NCBI GenBank assembly: GCA_028279345.1
Contig: JANQNY010000076.1
Location: 51,568 to 115,567 of the forward strand
From: Geminicoccaceae bacterium
GTDB taxonomy: Bacteria > Pseudomonadota > Alphaproteobacteria > Geminicoccales > Geminicoccaceae
Direction: 5' to 3'
Length of the DNA stretch: 64,000 nucleotides
The notes below the pieces were generated by a model that was not told the DNA's origin, did not search any database, and saw only the letters and a list, made by a program, of their open reading frames with translations. Within the stretch, counting starts at the first letter, position 1. Each line of letters opens with the position of its first letter. This document shows positions 52,617 to 61,994 of the stretch, one piece after another. The translations under genes and the position numbers were made by a program.

Positions 52617-55600
52617 TCAGGCGACCAACGTGTCGACGTCAGAGACGACCACGCCGCTGAGCACCGCGAGGTCCTGTTCGTTGGCGGAAATGGTCGTGTC
52701 CATGCCGTCATTGCTGAAGGTCAGGTCGGCTTCGAGCAGGCCGTCGGCAAGCCCGATGAGGTCGTCGCCGACCTCGAAGTCGGCAATGGTGTCGGTGCCC
52801 TCGCCGGGGGCGAGAACGAAGGTGTCTTGGCCGGTGTTCCCGCGCAGCAGATCGTCGCCGGGTCCACCACGGATCGTGTCATCGCCGTTGTTGCCGTGGA
52901 TTTCGTCATCCTGGGCGCCGCCATTCAGCACATCATCGCCGTTGCCACCGCCGATCCGGTCCTCGCCGGCGCCGCCGTCGATGGTGTCGTCGCCGTTGCC
53001 GCCATCGAGGCTGTCGTCGCCTTCGCCGCCGAGCATGGTGTCGTCGCCATTGCCGCCCTGGCCCTCGTCGTCGCCCGGTCCGAGGTCCATGACGTCGTCG
53101 CCATTGCCCCCGCGGGCCTCGTCCGCGCCGGGCCCGGCCTGGATGTTGTCGTTGCCGTTGCGGCCCGAGAGCAAGTCGTCGCCCGCGAGGCCCAGCAACA
53201 GGTTGGCACCGTTGCCGCCGCTGAGGACGTCGTCACCCTCCGTGCCCACCTCCACATCGGCGATCGTGCCTTGTGGCACGGTCAGCCGCGCCAGGATCGG
53301 CTCGTGGTCGCTCGCGACCAGCGTCTCGTCGAACTGATCGTTGTCGTCGTCGCGCGCGAAGTCGTTGTTGACGTGGACGATGTCGACCTCGGCGCCCGGC
53401 AGCAGGTTCTCCGTGACGAAGATGTGGTCGAGGACTTGGCTGTTGCCGTCGAAGATGAAGGTGTAGCGGTCCTCGCCGATCGGGATGTCGTTCACGAGAT
53501 TCGTGAGGATCTGCTCGTCGCCGACCCCCGGCAGGATCTCGCTCAGGTCGTTGGTGAACTCGAAGGTGTTGAAGTCGCCGAGCACCACGCTGGTGAAGCG
53601 CGGATCGACCGCAAGCGAGTCGAGGAACTCGTTGAGCGCCAGAGCCTGCGCCTCTCGGGCTTCCTCCGCCGCCTGCTCGAAGGGCTGCGGCCCACCGAAG
53701 ACCGGCGTGGAACCGAACCTGGACGAGTTGTGGACGTTGACCACGCTGACCACGCGGTCGTTGAAGAGAAAGCCCGCCAGAAGCGGCGTCCGTGAGCCCT
53801 CGAAGGCATCCGGGTCGCTCACGCCGCGTGCCTCGAGCACGTCTGGCGTCAGCGCCTCGAAGCCGGCGAGTTCGACTCTCTCCGGATTGTAGAGGTAGGC
53901 GTTTCGGATGTTGCCCCCGGGGACACCGCCCTGGGTGCCGTCCTCCGGTGCCACGTCGAAGAACGCGTATTGCGGTCCGCCGGCCGCCGCGATCGCATCG
54001 ACCAGCTCCTGCAGCGTCGCGTCACCCGTGGTCGTGCCGTCATCGGCGACGCCGCTGTCGTCCTGGATTTCCTGCAGGGCGACGATGTCCGGCCCCTGCA
54101 GGTTGAGGGCGATCTGCTCCGCCAGCTTGTCGAACTGGTCCACTGCAGTCGCATCACGGTCGTCGGCGACCGACAGGTTCAAGACGTTGTAGGCGGCGAT
54201 GGTGAGCTGGTCTTCGGTGCCGACCAGATCGGTCGTCTCGGGCTCGATCTCGCTCGGCGTGACGGTGAACTCTTCGGTGACGTTCACCTCGAAATTGCCG
54301 AAGCTGTAGCCAACGACGCCCGTTACGTCACCGAGCTGGTCGCCGACGTTGAGTGCCGGCGTTTCGAAGCCATCCGGCAGGATGGTCGGGTCGAACTGGA
54401 TCTGCACCCGCTCGGGGTTCTGATCGCCCGTGTTGTCGGGGCCGGATTGGAGGTTGATCCCGCCGCGCTCGTTGAGCGCCGGTGTCGCGTTGCCGCCCTG
54501 ATTGGCGACGGTGAAGGCTTCGGCGGAGAACGGGCTGAACACGCGCGTCGGTGAGACCGCCTGCGCGTCCTCGATGGTGACGCGCATGCCCTCGAGCGCC
54601 TCGAAGAAGTCGATGGCGTCGGTCTCGGGGTTGAAGGTGCCGGCGTCCTCCTGGAGGTTCATCGGCAGCTCGTCTTCGCTGATGACCGTGTCGTTCGACT
54701 GCTGGCGACCGCCTTCGCCAAGGATGACGGCTTCAGGCAGCTCGTTGCCGCTGGAGAGCACCGTGGCGGTCGTGTCGATCAGACGCGTCGTCGAGAGGTT
54801 GCCTGTATCCGCGCCGCCGGGGATCGACTCCTCCACCGTGCCGGTCACCTCCAGCTCGTCGCCGACGCTGATCCCGACATTGTCGCCGTCGGTGAAGACG
54901 AAGATGCCGTCGGAAGTGGTGTCATCGCCGTCGCCGGCGCCCTGGAGGTAGTAGCCATTGAAGGCGATCGCGGTGACGATGCCGGTGATCCGCACCTCTT
55001 GGCCGACCAGTGGGGAGATGTGCCCCGTACCTTGGATGTCGCTGACGCGCGTCTCAGCGACGAGATCGTAGACGGCGGTCGTGCCCGAGACCTCATAGGC
55101 GACCGCGATCTGCGCCCGTCCGCTCGAGCTTTCCGCCGCCGGGATGAACTCGATGATCTCCGGGCTGATCCGCTGCAGCCCTCCGTCGTCGGACGCCGCC
55201 GCCACGGTGAGGCCGTTCGCCGATACCGGCTCCTCGAACTGCGGCGGCACATAGCTCACGAAGACGGGGCTCGTCGGGTCGGAGACGTCATAGATCATCA
55301 GCCCGCTGTCGCGTTCGAGGCCGATGAAGGCGTAGGTATTGCCGGCCACCTCCCCGACGGCGATCGCCTCCGGTTCGGGGCCCTTGGCGTCCGAGCGGTT
55401 GTCGTCGAGCGCGGGCTTGGGCTCGCCGTCGTCGAGACCGCCGTCCTGATCGTTGAAGCGCTCGGGTGCCACCTCGGCGATGATCCGCTCGAAATCGGCG
55501 CCGCTGTCGAAGACGAGATTGCCCTCGGCGTCGAAGATGCTGAACGAACGTGAGGAGAAGCCGGTGAGCACATCGATGTCGCCATCGCCGTCCGTGTCGC

Positions 55601-58600
55601 CGTCGACCGTCGAGACCTCCAGCCGCTCGAGGCCCACATTCTCGTCGGTCTCGTCGATGAGGCCGTGACTCAGCAGCTCGGTCACCAGCGCGGGATCGAG
55701 GAGACCGTCCTCAACGAGATCGCCCACGCGATCCTCGTCGAAGCCACGGCTGTCGCCCTCGTTGGCGGTCGCGAAGTAGGTAACGCCGTCCACCTCGAAG
55801 CTCGCGATGGAATCCGGCATTCTGAGATTTTGGACCAACTCGCCAAAGTCGCGGATCTCGATCTGGCCGATCTCCTCGAAGCCGTCCGGCTGATTGGCGT
55901 CGCGCGGGTCGAACGGCGCGCTCGACGTCCCGAGCGGCAGGATGTCGGTGAAGGTCAGTGACGCGAGGTCGAGCACCGCGACGGCGTTGTTCTCCTGAAG
56001 GGTGGCGAACGCCGTGGTTCCATCCGGGCTCACCGCGATGAACTCGGGCTCGAAGTCGTTCGCAGCGTTGGTGTCCGCCTTGATCCGCACGCCCGCGGCG
56101 CGGAGCGCATCCTCTTGGCCGTTGAACTGCGTGAAACCGACGAGCGACAGCAGCGCAGAGTTGGCCGGGTCCTCGGCGATCTCGATGACCGCCACCGAGC
56201 CTTCGGGATCGTCGAGCTGACCTTCGTCGATGTCGTCCTCGTTGAACTGGCCTTCATTGGCCACGAGCAGGAGTGAACCGTCGGCGTTGAAGGTGAGCTG
56301 ATCCGGCAGGTTGCCGACGTCGATCGTCGTCAAGAGGCTGCCACCGGTGTCGAACAGCGCCACGAAGCCGGCCTGTGAGAGGTTCGTCGTCTCGTCGATG
56401 GCCCGGCTGATGGCGACGGCGACCACGCCGTTTTCGACCGCCACCGATTGCACGTCGTCGTAGCCGGGCAGGTCGCCGAGCGCGATCGGCGGGAGGGTGC
56501 TCTCAACGGCGCTCAGATCGAAGATGTCGATCCGGTCTTCGGCGCCGTTCGTCACGAAGAGCAGTCCGTCCTCGTGCGCGACGACCTCGGCGGCGTTCTC
56601 CCCGCCCTCGCCGACGAACCCGGCGAACACCGTCGCGGTCAGCTCGAGTGTCGGCACTGGCGCGTCGTCCTCGCCGCCGCTTCCGTCTCCGTCGTCAACG
56701 AGGTCGAGATTGATGATGCGCGCGTCGGTGACCGGGCCGGCGTCTTCCTGCGTGAATGGTGTGGCAAGGAAGTTGTCGGCGAGATACTCGGCGAGCGCAT
56801 CCTGTTCGGTGCCGTCATCGGCGAACGTGGCGTCACCGGTTTGCACGCCCTCTTGCTCGAGATCGATGCGGTTGGCGCGTGCGATGACGTCGGGGTCGCC
56901 CACTTCGCCTTCGGATGCATCTTCGTTGAGATTGGGGAACGGATAGCCGTCACCGCCACCGACGTAGTTGCCTTGGTCGTCGAAGCGCGGATCAACGAGG
57001 AACGACAGGCTGACCACTCGGAAGGTCTCTGTGGGATCCCCCGCGATTTCGCCCTCCGCGACGAGCGTTGCGACGAGGTTGCCGTTCTCGTCGACGATGC
57101 GGGCATCGACGATCCGGTCGCCCGCCGGCAGATCGGGGTCGAAACTGAGTTCGACGCCCCCGAGCTGCGGAAACTGGCCGGCCACGTCCGGCAGCGCGCT
57201 GACGCCATGCTCGAGCAGGGCGACGATCTCTTCGCGAGTCAGAGTGACCAGCGTGAGGCCGTTGTTGAAGGCCAGCGTCGTCTTGATGTCGTTCTCCGAG
57301 ATGCCGCCTTGCGGCTTCACGATGTTGCCGTCGCTGTCGACGATCGCTTCGTTGGGCAGACGGACCGCTTCCGAGCCGCCCGGCGGGACGGTGGCCTGGC
57401 CGATCGACGCGCGGATCCCGCCGCCGTTCTTGAGCGAGACGACGACCTGCTCGTTCTCGCCGAGCGCTTGGACGATCTCGTTGGCCATCGCGAGGTTGGC
57501 GTCAGCAGTGAGATTGCCGAGATTGGTCTCCTGGGTGCGTACGCCGTCCGGATCGTCGGGTGCCCCGGTGCCCGAGCGGTTGCCGTTCAAGAAGACATCG
57601 GAGACGCCGAAGACGTTGCTCTCCGTCGCGATGATCTGTGCCTCGATCTCGGAGGCGATCTGTTGGACCTCCGGATCGACGAGCGCCGCTGCGTCGAGGT
57701 CGGCGACACCCTGCGCGTCGGTGGCGTAGGCGCCGGAAACGACCGCGTCGTAGCTGTCCGGATCGATGATGCCGTTGTCGCCAAACTCGATGACCAGCCG
57801 ACCGACATACTTGTAGCTGCCATCGGTGTTGACGACCGCGACCGGGTTGCCGTCCGCGCCGGTGATGAACGTCGGATACGCGCCCTGGTCACTGTCGCCT
57901 TCACGAGGCCGGTCGTTCTCATCGAACAGGCGGCTGTTTGAGCCGCCGGCGACGATGATGTCGACGTCGGAAAGGCGCGCGGCGAGCTCCAACTCGATCG
58001 AAATCTGCTGCATGTGCGCGAGCAGGATGATCTTGTCGAGCCCGGGGTCGGCGGCCAGCAGAGCGTCGACGTCGACTTGTATCTCCGCGGCGAGCGCGTC
58101 GAGCTGCTCCGGCGTGGGCGTTGTATCGAAAGGCTGTGGAGAAACCCCGAGGGTGCCGGGCGAGGTGATCGACGCCAGCGTCGGCGTCGTGGCGCCGACA
58201 ACGCCTATACTCTCGCCGTTCACGTCGATGATGACCGACGAGGTCACCGTGTTCGGCTCGGGTGCCGCACCGCCGGCAACTTCGAGCGGCGCGATCAGTG
58301 GATCTGTAGAGAAGTCAATGTTCGAGGAGAGGTAGGGAAAGCTGGTCCCGACAAAATCCTGCCCGAGGATCTGACCGATAGGCTCGCCCGTCTCGACGAT
58401 GGTCCCATCGTCCAGGATGTCGATGCGCAGGCCGTCGATCAGTTCGCGCAGGACCTCGGTGCCGAGATCGAACTCGTGGTTGCCTAGCGCGATCGCGTCA
58501 AAGCCGAGTTCGTTCTGGATTTGGATGTCGGCGATCCCCGGGGCGCCATAGACTGTCTCCGAAGCGTCGAAGAAGACACCCGGTATGAACGCGTCGCCGG

Positions 58601-58754
58601 ACGAGAGCGTCAGCGTGTTGTCCGGAAGACCATCATTCCCGAGATCTTGCGCGCGTAGCGCGTTGAGCACGGCGGACAGGTTAGGCGCGTCCACCACTGC
58701 GGCGCTCGAAGCCTCTTGGTCGGCGACGTGCAAGAGTTCAATCGTATAGGCCAC
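52617..58754 (-). CDS. Giant multi-domain RTX protein: 5'-nucleotidase, propeller-like and nuclease domains
   Basis: A 2045-residue protein. In order: a metallophosphatase/5'-nucleotidase (about 1-660, with LHVADQEA at the first metal site and GNHEFDLG near 90); a choice-of-anchor-I, propeller-like domain (about 705-1220); an OB-like domain (about 1235-1510, beginning SDIQGTGHISPL); an endonuclease/exonuclease/phosphatase domain (about 1515-1825, with NVLNL, ALQEIQDD, VNVHN, LGDFNTF and SDHEPI motifs); and RTX calcium repeats (about 1838-1975) with a short C-terminal domain. There is no N-terminal signal peptide, which with RTX repeats points to type I secretion. Start is GTG nine bases after GGGAG. 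It likely frees phosphate from outside nucleotides and DNA. Confidence 0.9.
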   Translation of the reverse strand: MAYTIELLHVADQEASSAAVVDAPNLSAVLNALRAQDLGNDGLPDNTLTLSSGDAFIPGVFFDASETVYGAPGIADIQIQNELGFDAIALGNHEFDLGTEVLRELIDGLRIDILDDGTIVETGEPIGQILGQDFVGTSFPYLSSNIDFSTDPLIAPLEVAGGAAPEPNTVTSSVIIDVNGESIGVVGATTPTLASITSPGTLGVSPQPFDTTPTPEQLDALAAEIQVDVDALLAADPGLDKIILLAHMQQISIELELAARLSDVDIIVAGGSNSRLFDENDRPREGDSDQGAYPTFITGADGNPVAVVNTDGSYKYVGRLVIEFGDNGIIDPDSYDAVVSGAYATDAQGVADLDAAALVDPEVQQIASEIEAQIIATESNVFGVSDVFLNGNRSGTGAPDDPDGVRTQETNLGNLTADANLAMANEIVQALGENEQVVVSLKNGGGIRASIGQATVPPGGSEAVRLPNEAIVDSDGNIVKPQGGISENDIKTTLAFNNGLTLVTLTREEIVALLEHGVSALPDVAGQFPQLGGVELSFDPDLPAGDRIVDARIVDENGNLVATLVAEGEIAGDPTETFRVVSLSFLVDPRFDDQGNYVGGGDGYPFPNLNEDASEGEVGDPDVIARANRIDLEQEGVQTGDATFADDGTEQDALAEYLADNFLATPFTQEDAGPVTDARIINLDLVDDGDGSGGEDDAPVPTLELTATVFAGFVGEGGENAAEVVAHEDGLLFVTNGAEDRIDIFDLSAVESTLPPIALGDLPGYDDVQSVAVENGVVAVAISRAIDETTNLSQAGFVALFDTGGSLLTTIDVGNLPDQLTFNADGSLLLVANEGQFNEDDIDEGQLDDPEGSVAVIEIAEDPANSALLSLVGFTQFNGQEDALRAAGVRIKADTNAANDFEPEFIAVSPDGTTAFATLQENNAVAVLDLASLTFTDILPLGTSSAPFDPRDANQPDGFEEIGQIEIRDFGELVQNLRMPDSIASFEVDGVTYFATANEGDSRGFDEDRVGDLVEDGLLDPALVTELLSHGLIDETDENVGLERLEVSTVDGDTDGDGDIDVLTGFSSRSFSIFDAEGNLVFDSGADFERIIAEVAPERFNDQDGGLDDGEPKPALDDNRSDAKGPEPEAIAVGEVAGNTYAFIGLERDSGLMIYDVSDPTSPVFVSYVPPQFEEPVSANGLTVAAASDDGGLQRISPEIIEFIPAAESSSGRAQIAVAYEVSGTTAVYDLVAETRVSDIQGTGHISPLVGQEVRITGIVTAIAFNGYYLQGAGDGDDTTSDGIFVFTDGDNVGISVGDELEVTGTVEESIPGGADTGNLSTTRLIDTTATVLSSGNELPEAVILGEGGRQQSNDTVISEDELPMNLQEDAGTFNPETDAIDFFEALEGMRVTIEDAQAVSPTRVFSPFSAEAFTVANQGGNATPALNERGGINLQSGPDNTGDQNPERVQIQFDPTILPDGFETPALNVGDQLGDVTGVVGYSFGNFEVNVTEEFTVTPSEIEPETTDLVGTEDQLTIAAYNVLNLSVADDRDATAVDQFDKLAEQIALNLQGPDIVALQEIQDDSGVADDGTTTGDATLQELVDAIAAAGGPQYAFFDVAPEDGTQGGVPGGNIRNAYLYNPERVELAGFEALTPDVLEARGVSDPDAFEGSRTPLLAGFLFNDRVVSVVNVHNSSRFGSTPVFGGPQPFEQAAEEAREAQALALNEFLDSLAVDPRFTSVVLGDFNTFEFTNDLSEILPGVGDEQILTNLVNDIPIGEDRYTFIFDGNSQVLDHIFVTENLLPGAEVDIVHVNNDFARDDDNDQFDETLVASDHEPILARLTVPQGTIADVEVGTEGDDVLSGGNGANLLLGLAGDDLLSGRNGNDNIQAGPGADEARGGNGDDVMDLGPGDDEGQGGNGDDTMLGGEGDDSLDGGNGDDTIDGGAGEDRIGGGNGDDVLNGGAQDDEIHGNNGDDTIRGGPGDDLLRGNTGQDTFVLAPGEGTDTIADFEVGDDLIGLADGLLEADLTFSNDGMDTTISANEQDLAVLSGVVVSDVDTLVA
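52830..53243 (-). repeat. RTX nonapeptide repeat array encoding region
   Basis: About 14 copies of the GGxGxDxxx type, read as units such as GGNGDDTID and GGEGDDSLD, give a DNA tandem pattern with a period near 27 bases rich in CGTCGCC and GCCGCC. Some units are imperfect (GGAQDDEIH). They bind calcium and fold after export. The array ends at QDTFVLAPGEGTD, a common RTX-end motif. Confidence 0.9.
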
Positions 58755-58990
58755 CGCTCGGCTCTCCCACCTGGACAACGCGACCTTTGGTTAGGCGGCT
58801 TCCGTGACAAACTTTCTGCAGGTCCGGAGCAGTTGCGTGACAATGCGTGTCGTGAAGCCAACCGTTGACATGCCGCGACTTCACCCGCGACGTCCGTTCG
58901 GCACCTCGGGACAGCAACGGTCTTGCCCTAGGTGCCTCGGAATGCAGGCTCTGGCGGGAACGTGGGTGATGTCCGCTAGAGGTTATCGCG
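58755..58990. other. Non-coding control region between the phn operon and the giant RTX gene
   Basis: No gene is seen. Near the giant gene, two exact GTGACAA copies (58804-58810 and 58837-58843) are 33 bases apart, three helical turns. A 7-bp inverted repeat GGCACCT (58900-58906) and AGGTGCC (58930-58936) with a 23-base loop lies toward the phn side and may help end that operon. No good -35/-10 pair stands out. Confidence 0.45.
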
Positions 58991-59683
58991 CTAGCGAGCG
59001 CCGAGAGGGAATCTCGCGGTCAGGCGAAACGGGGCGCCCCGCTCGGGCTCCTCGAACACCGAGAGCGCATCGATGCGCAAGGGCGCGCTCGTGAGCGGGC
59101 GGGTCCGTTCGCAGAGGTCGACAAGCAGGCGGTCGTGGAGATTGCCCGCGAGGCGCTCGGTGAGCGTCATGTGGAAGACGAAGTCCTCGAACACGTAGGG
59201 GTAGCCCCAGTGGTCGAGATGCTCGAGCTGGCGCGGTGAGAGCGGTGACCGCCTACGGCGTTCGAGTTCGGTTTCGCTGAGCCGAGCGCGAAACGGCTCG
59301 AAATCCCGCACGCAGGCGTCGGCGAAGGCATCGAGCTCGACCGAGGGCCGGCGGAGCAGAAAGGCGATGAAGCCCCTGAGGCTTTGCACCTCCAACTCGA
59401 TGTCGAACGGCGCGCGGGCCGCGGCGAACCGCTCTGCGGCGGCCATGAGGTCGTCTTCAGTGTGTCCAGGCGCGAGGCGGAACGGTGGCTTGATGGTGCC
59501 GTGGAAGCCGTAGCGTCGCGGCGAGGCGGTCACCTCCTTGAACGTGAAGCTGTCGACGTGGGCGACCCGCGGCTGTGCCAACTTGGCACCCGTGGCCGCG
59601 TCGCGACCCAGCCAGGCACTGGCGAACGCGTGGAGCGCGCTGCCCGGTTCTGGGGCGAGGTAGAGCGCGTAACGATGCGCCAT
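58991..59683 (-). CDS. DUF1045 protein, 2H-phosphoesterase-like, of the phosphonate operon
   Basis: A 230-residue protein of the DUF1045 family often found at the end of C-P lyase operons. Two His-x-Thr motifs of the 2H phosphoesterase fold are visible: FHGTIKPPF (His61, Thr63) and FHMTLTER (His171, Thr173). A role in cyclic phosphate opening, akin to later steps of C-P lyase metabolism, is inferred. The ATG overlaps the phnM stop by ATGA; a longer upstream frame is ignored. It is the last gene of the run. Confidence 0.83.
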   Translation of the reverse strand: MAHRYALYLAPEPGSALHAFASAWLGRDAATGAKLAQPRVAHVDSFTFKEVTASPRRYGFHGTIKPPFRLAPGHTEDDLMAAAERFAAARAPFDIELEVQSLRGFIAFLLRRPSVELDAFADACVRDFEPFRARLSETELERRRRSPLSPRQLEHLDHWGYPYVFEDFVFHMTLTERLAGNLHDRLLVDLCERTRPLTSAPLRIDALSVFEEPERGAPFRLTARFPLGAR

Positions 59684-60858
59684 CAGGCGACGCGCTGTCC
59701 GGCAGACCATACGGAGCGGACGATCGGCCGCTCGCGGACGAGACGGATCTCGATCAGATCGGCACGTAGCCCCGGCTCCAGCCGCCCCCGATCGTCGAGC
59801 CCCACCGCGCGCGCCGGGATCGCGGTGATCATGGCGATGGCACGCGGCAGGCTCCACTCGAAGGGCGCCAAGGTCAGGACGAAGGCGGCCTGGAGCAGGC
59901 TCGCCGGGATGTAGTCCGACGCGAGCATGTCGAGCAGGCCAACGCGCGCAAGCTCCTCCGCTGCCACATTGCCCGAGTGCGACTGGCCGCGGATCAGGTT
60001 GGGCGATCCCATCAGCGTCGGCAGGCCCCGCGCGTGCGCGGCCTCGGCCGCTTCGAGCGTGGTCGGAAACTCGGTGAGGCAAGCATCCAGCGCGACCGCC
60101 TCCTCGATGTGCTCGGACCGCGCGTCGTCGTGCGTCGCGAGCGGTATCTTGCGGGCTCGGGCGAGTTCGGCGAGCCGCCGTCGGTTGGGCGGACCATAGC
60201 GTTCGGAGCCCTCGATCAGCCCCTGGATATGTGCCTCGACCTGCTCGGTCGTCAGATTTGGGTTCTTCTGATAGCGCTGCCGATAGGCCTCAATATCCGG
60301 CGACTGCCGGTCGCCCGGTGCGTGGTCCATGACCGAGATCATCGCCGTCAACGGGCTCCGACTGTGGTGCTCGAACAGGTCGACGATGTCGGCGTGGGTA
60401 ATCTCGCAGCGCAGGTGTAGAAGGTGGTTCACGCGCAGCATCGCGTGGTCGTGCGCGTATTCGAGCCCTTCGATCATCGGGTCGATCATTTCGGCGCGCG
60501 TATCCCAGCCCTGGGCTGCGCCGACCGTCAGGCTGTCGTAGACAGTCGTGATGCCGGCGGCCGCTACCTGGCCGTCGTGGGCGATGGCCGCGGCGATGTT
60601 GTCCCAGAGCACGCCGGCGCGCGGCTGGAAGTGCCGTTCGAGGTTGTCGGTATGGACGTCGACGAGCCCCGGGGCGAGCAGCGCGCCTTCCAGGTCGACC
60701 GCCTTGGGCGTCCGCGCGGCACCGGTATCGACGCCCGTGATGCGGCCATCGGCGACCGCGATCGTGCCCGTGACCACCCGGTCGTGGAGGACGAGGCGCG
60801 CGTTGGTGAGGATGGATTCCGCAGCCGGTGTCGCGACATCGCTCGGCGTCAGGCTCAC
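59683..60858 (-). CDS. phnM: PhnM-family triphosphate diphosphatase, second copy
   Basis: A 391-residue amidohydrolase-fold enzyme that removes pyrophosphate from alpha-D-ribose 1-methylphosphonate 5-triphosphate. Metal motifs are intact: VDVHTDNLERH, HLRCEITHA, LATHDDARSEH and GQSHSGNVAA followed by SDYIPASLL. It overlaps the first phnM by GTGA and starts at GTG. It differs from its neighbour over most of its length, for example in having GPPNRRRLAE and a longer N-terminus, so it is an old duplicate or a related enzyme rather than a recent copy. Confidence 0.87.
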   Translation of the reverse strand: MSLTPSDVATPAAESILTNARLVLHDRVVTGTIAVADGRITGVDTGAARTPKAVDLEGALLAPGLVDVHTDNLERHFQPRAGVLWDNIAAAIAHDGQVAAAGITTVYDSLTVGAAQGWDTRAEMIDPMIEGLEYAHDHAMLRVNHLLHLRCEITHADIVDLFEHHSRSPLTAMISVMDHAPGDRQSPDIEAYRQRYQKNPNLTTEQVEAHIQGLIEGSERYGPPNRRRLAELARARKIPLATHDDARSEHIEEAVALDACLTEFPTTLEAAEAAHARGLPTLMGSPNLIRGQSHSGNVAAEELARVGLLDMLASDYIPASLLQAAFVLTLAPFEWSLPRAIAMITAIPARAVGLDDRGRLEPGLRADLIEIRLVRERPIVRSVWSAGQRVA

Positions 60859-61994
60859 GCTACCCGTCTCCCCTCCCGCCAAACGGCGATGGCCGCCGGC
60901 ACCGCACCGGCGCACCGCACGCGCACCACGTCGCCCCGCAAGCCCGGCACCAGCGCCCCGCGATCGACGAGCCCACACATCCGCGCGGGGCCGCCGCTCA
61001 CCAGGTCGACTGCGCGTTCGAGCGGCCATTCGAGCCCACCGTGCAGGCGAAACGCTGCGTGCAGCAGGCTCACCGGAACGTAGTCGGAAGAGAGGCCGTC
61101 GAGCAAGTCGTGGGCGGCGAGGTCCTCGGCGGCGACGTTGCCCGAATGCGAGCCGCCGAGGATGACGTTGGGGGCCCCCATGATGATCGCCATGCCCGCG
61201 GCACGTGCCGCTTCGGCTGCGGCGCGCGTCGTCGGGAACTCGCTGATCGCGCAGCCGTCTTCCCGTGCTTGTGCGACGTGCGCGGGTGTCGTGTCGTCGT
61301 GGCTCGCGAGCGTCACGGAGAGGTCGCGGCAGAGCTCGACGATCGCCTGGCGATGCGCGTCGGCGTAGCGCGCCTGCTCATCGATGCGGCGCTCCACGAG
61401 CGCTTCGAACTCGGCGTCCGTCGCCCCGTTTCGGCCCCGATGGAAGGTGCGGTAGCGCTCGAGGTCCCGCCACTGACGTTGGCCGGGCGTGTGGTCCATC
61501 AACGAGACGATGGCGAGGCTCGGCTCGCTGCGGTGCCCTTCGAACAGCTCCACGACGTGCGGGTCGGAGACCTCGCAGCGGAGATGGAGGAGATGGTCGG
61601 CCTTGAGCGTGCCTGCGGCCCGGCCCTGGCGGATCGCTGCGAGCGACAGGTCGAGGAGCTCCAGCCGCTCACGCTTGCCGCCGTAGAACCCGACGCAGAT
61701 CGCATCGCAGACCGTGGTGATGCCGGCGGCGGCCACCTGCGCGTCGTGCGCCATCAGGGCGGCGTCCGCCGGCCAGCGGACCTTGGGGCGCGGCTGCACC
61801 TGTCGCTCGAGGTTGTCGGTGTGCAGCTCGACGAGTCCCGGCAGCAGATAGTCGCCCTCGCAGTCGATGCCGCGTCCAGTCCCGGCGCCGTCGGCCGCGA
61901 CCTCGTGGATGTGCCCGCCGCGAAGGACCATTCGGCCATGCACGACGCCCTCCGGCGTCACGATCTGCGCGTTCTCGAAGACCTGCTCGCTCAC
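60855..61994 (-). CDS. phnM: PhnM-family triphosphate diphosphatase, first copy
   Basis: A 379-residue PhnM directly after phnL. The metal-site motifs match the second copy: VELHTDNLERQ, HLRCEVSDPH, LASHDDTTPAH, GGSHSGNVAAEDL and SSDYVPVSLL. ATGA and GTGA overlaps join it to phnL and to the second phnM. Because it sits next to phnL, this copy is the better candidate for the standard C-P lyase step; the other may act on a different phosphonate or pyrophosphate ester. Confidence 0.9.
   Translation of the reverse strand: MSEQVFENAQIVTPEGVVHGRMVLRGGHIHEVAADGAGTGRGIDCEGDYLLPGLVELHTDNLERQVQPRPKVRWPADAALMAHDAQVAAAGITTVCDAICVGFYGGKRERLELLDLSLAAIRQGRAAGTLKADHLLHLRCEVSDPHVVELFEGHRSEPSLAIVSLMDHTPGQRQWRDLERYRTFHRGRNGATDAEFEALVERRIDEQARYADAHRQAIVELCRDLSVTLASHDDTTPAHVAQAREDGCAISEFPTTRAAAEAARAAGMAIIMGAPNVILGGSHSGNVAAEDLAAHDLLDGLSSDYVPVSLLHAAFRLHGGLEWPLERAVDLVSGGPARMCGLVDRGALVPGLRGDVVRVRCAGAVPAAIAVWREGRRVA

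Noticed and set aside
52830..53243. Short regular DNA repeats that could be taken for a CRISPR or satellite
   Set aside because: They have a period near 27 bases, are in frame, and encode RTX nonapeptides; no conserved direct repeat with unique spacers is present.
56448..57941. A 497-codon open frame antisense to the giant RTX gene
   Set aside because: It mirrors the acidic, Val/Asp-rich coding strand and has no recognisable domain.
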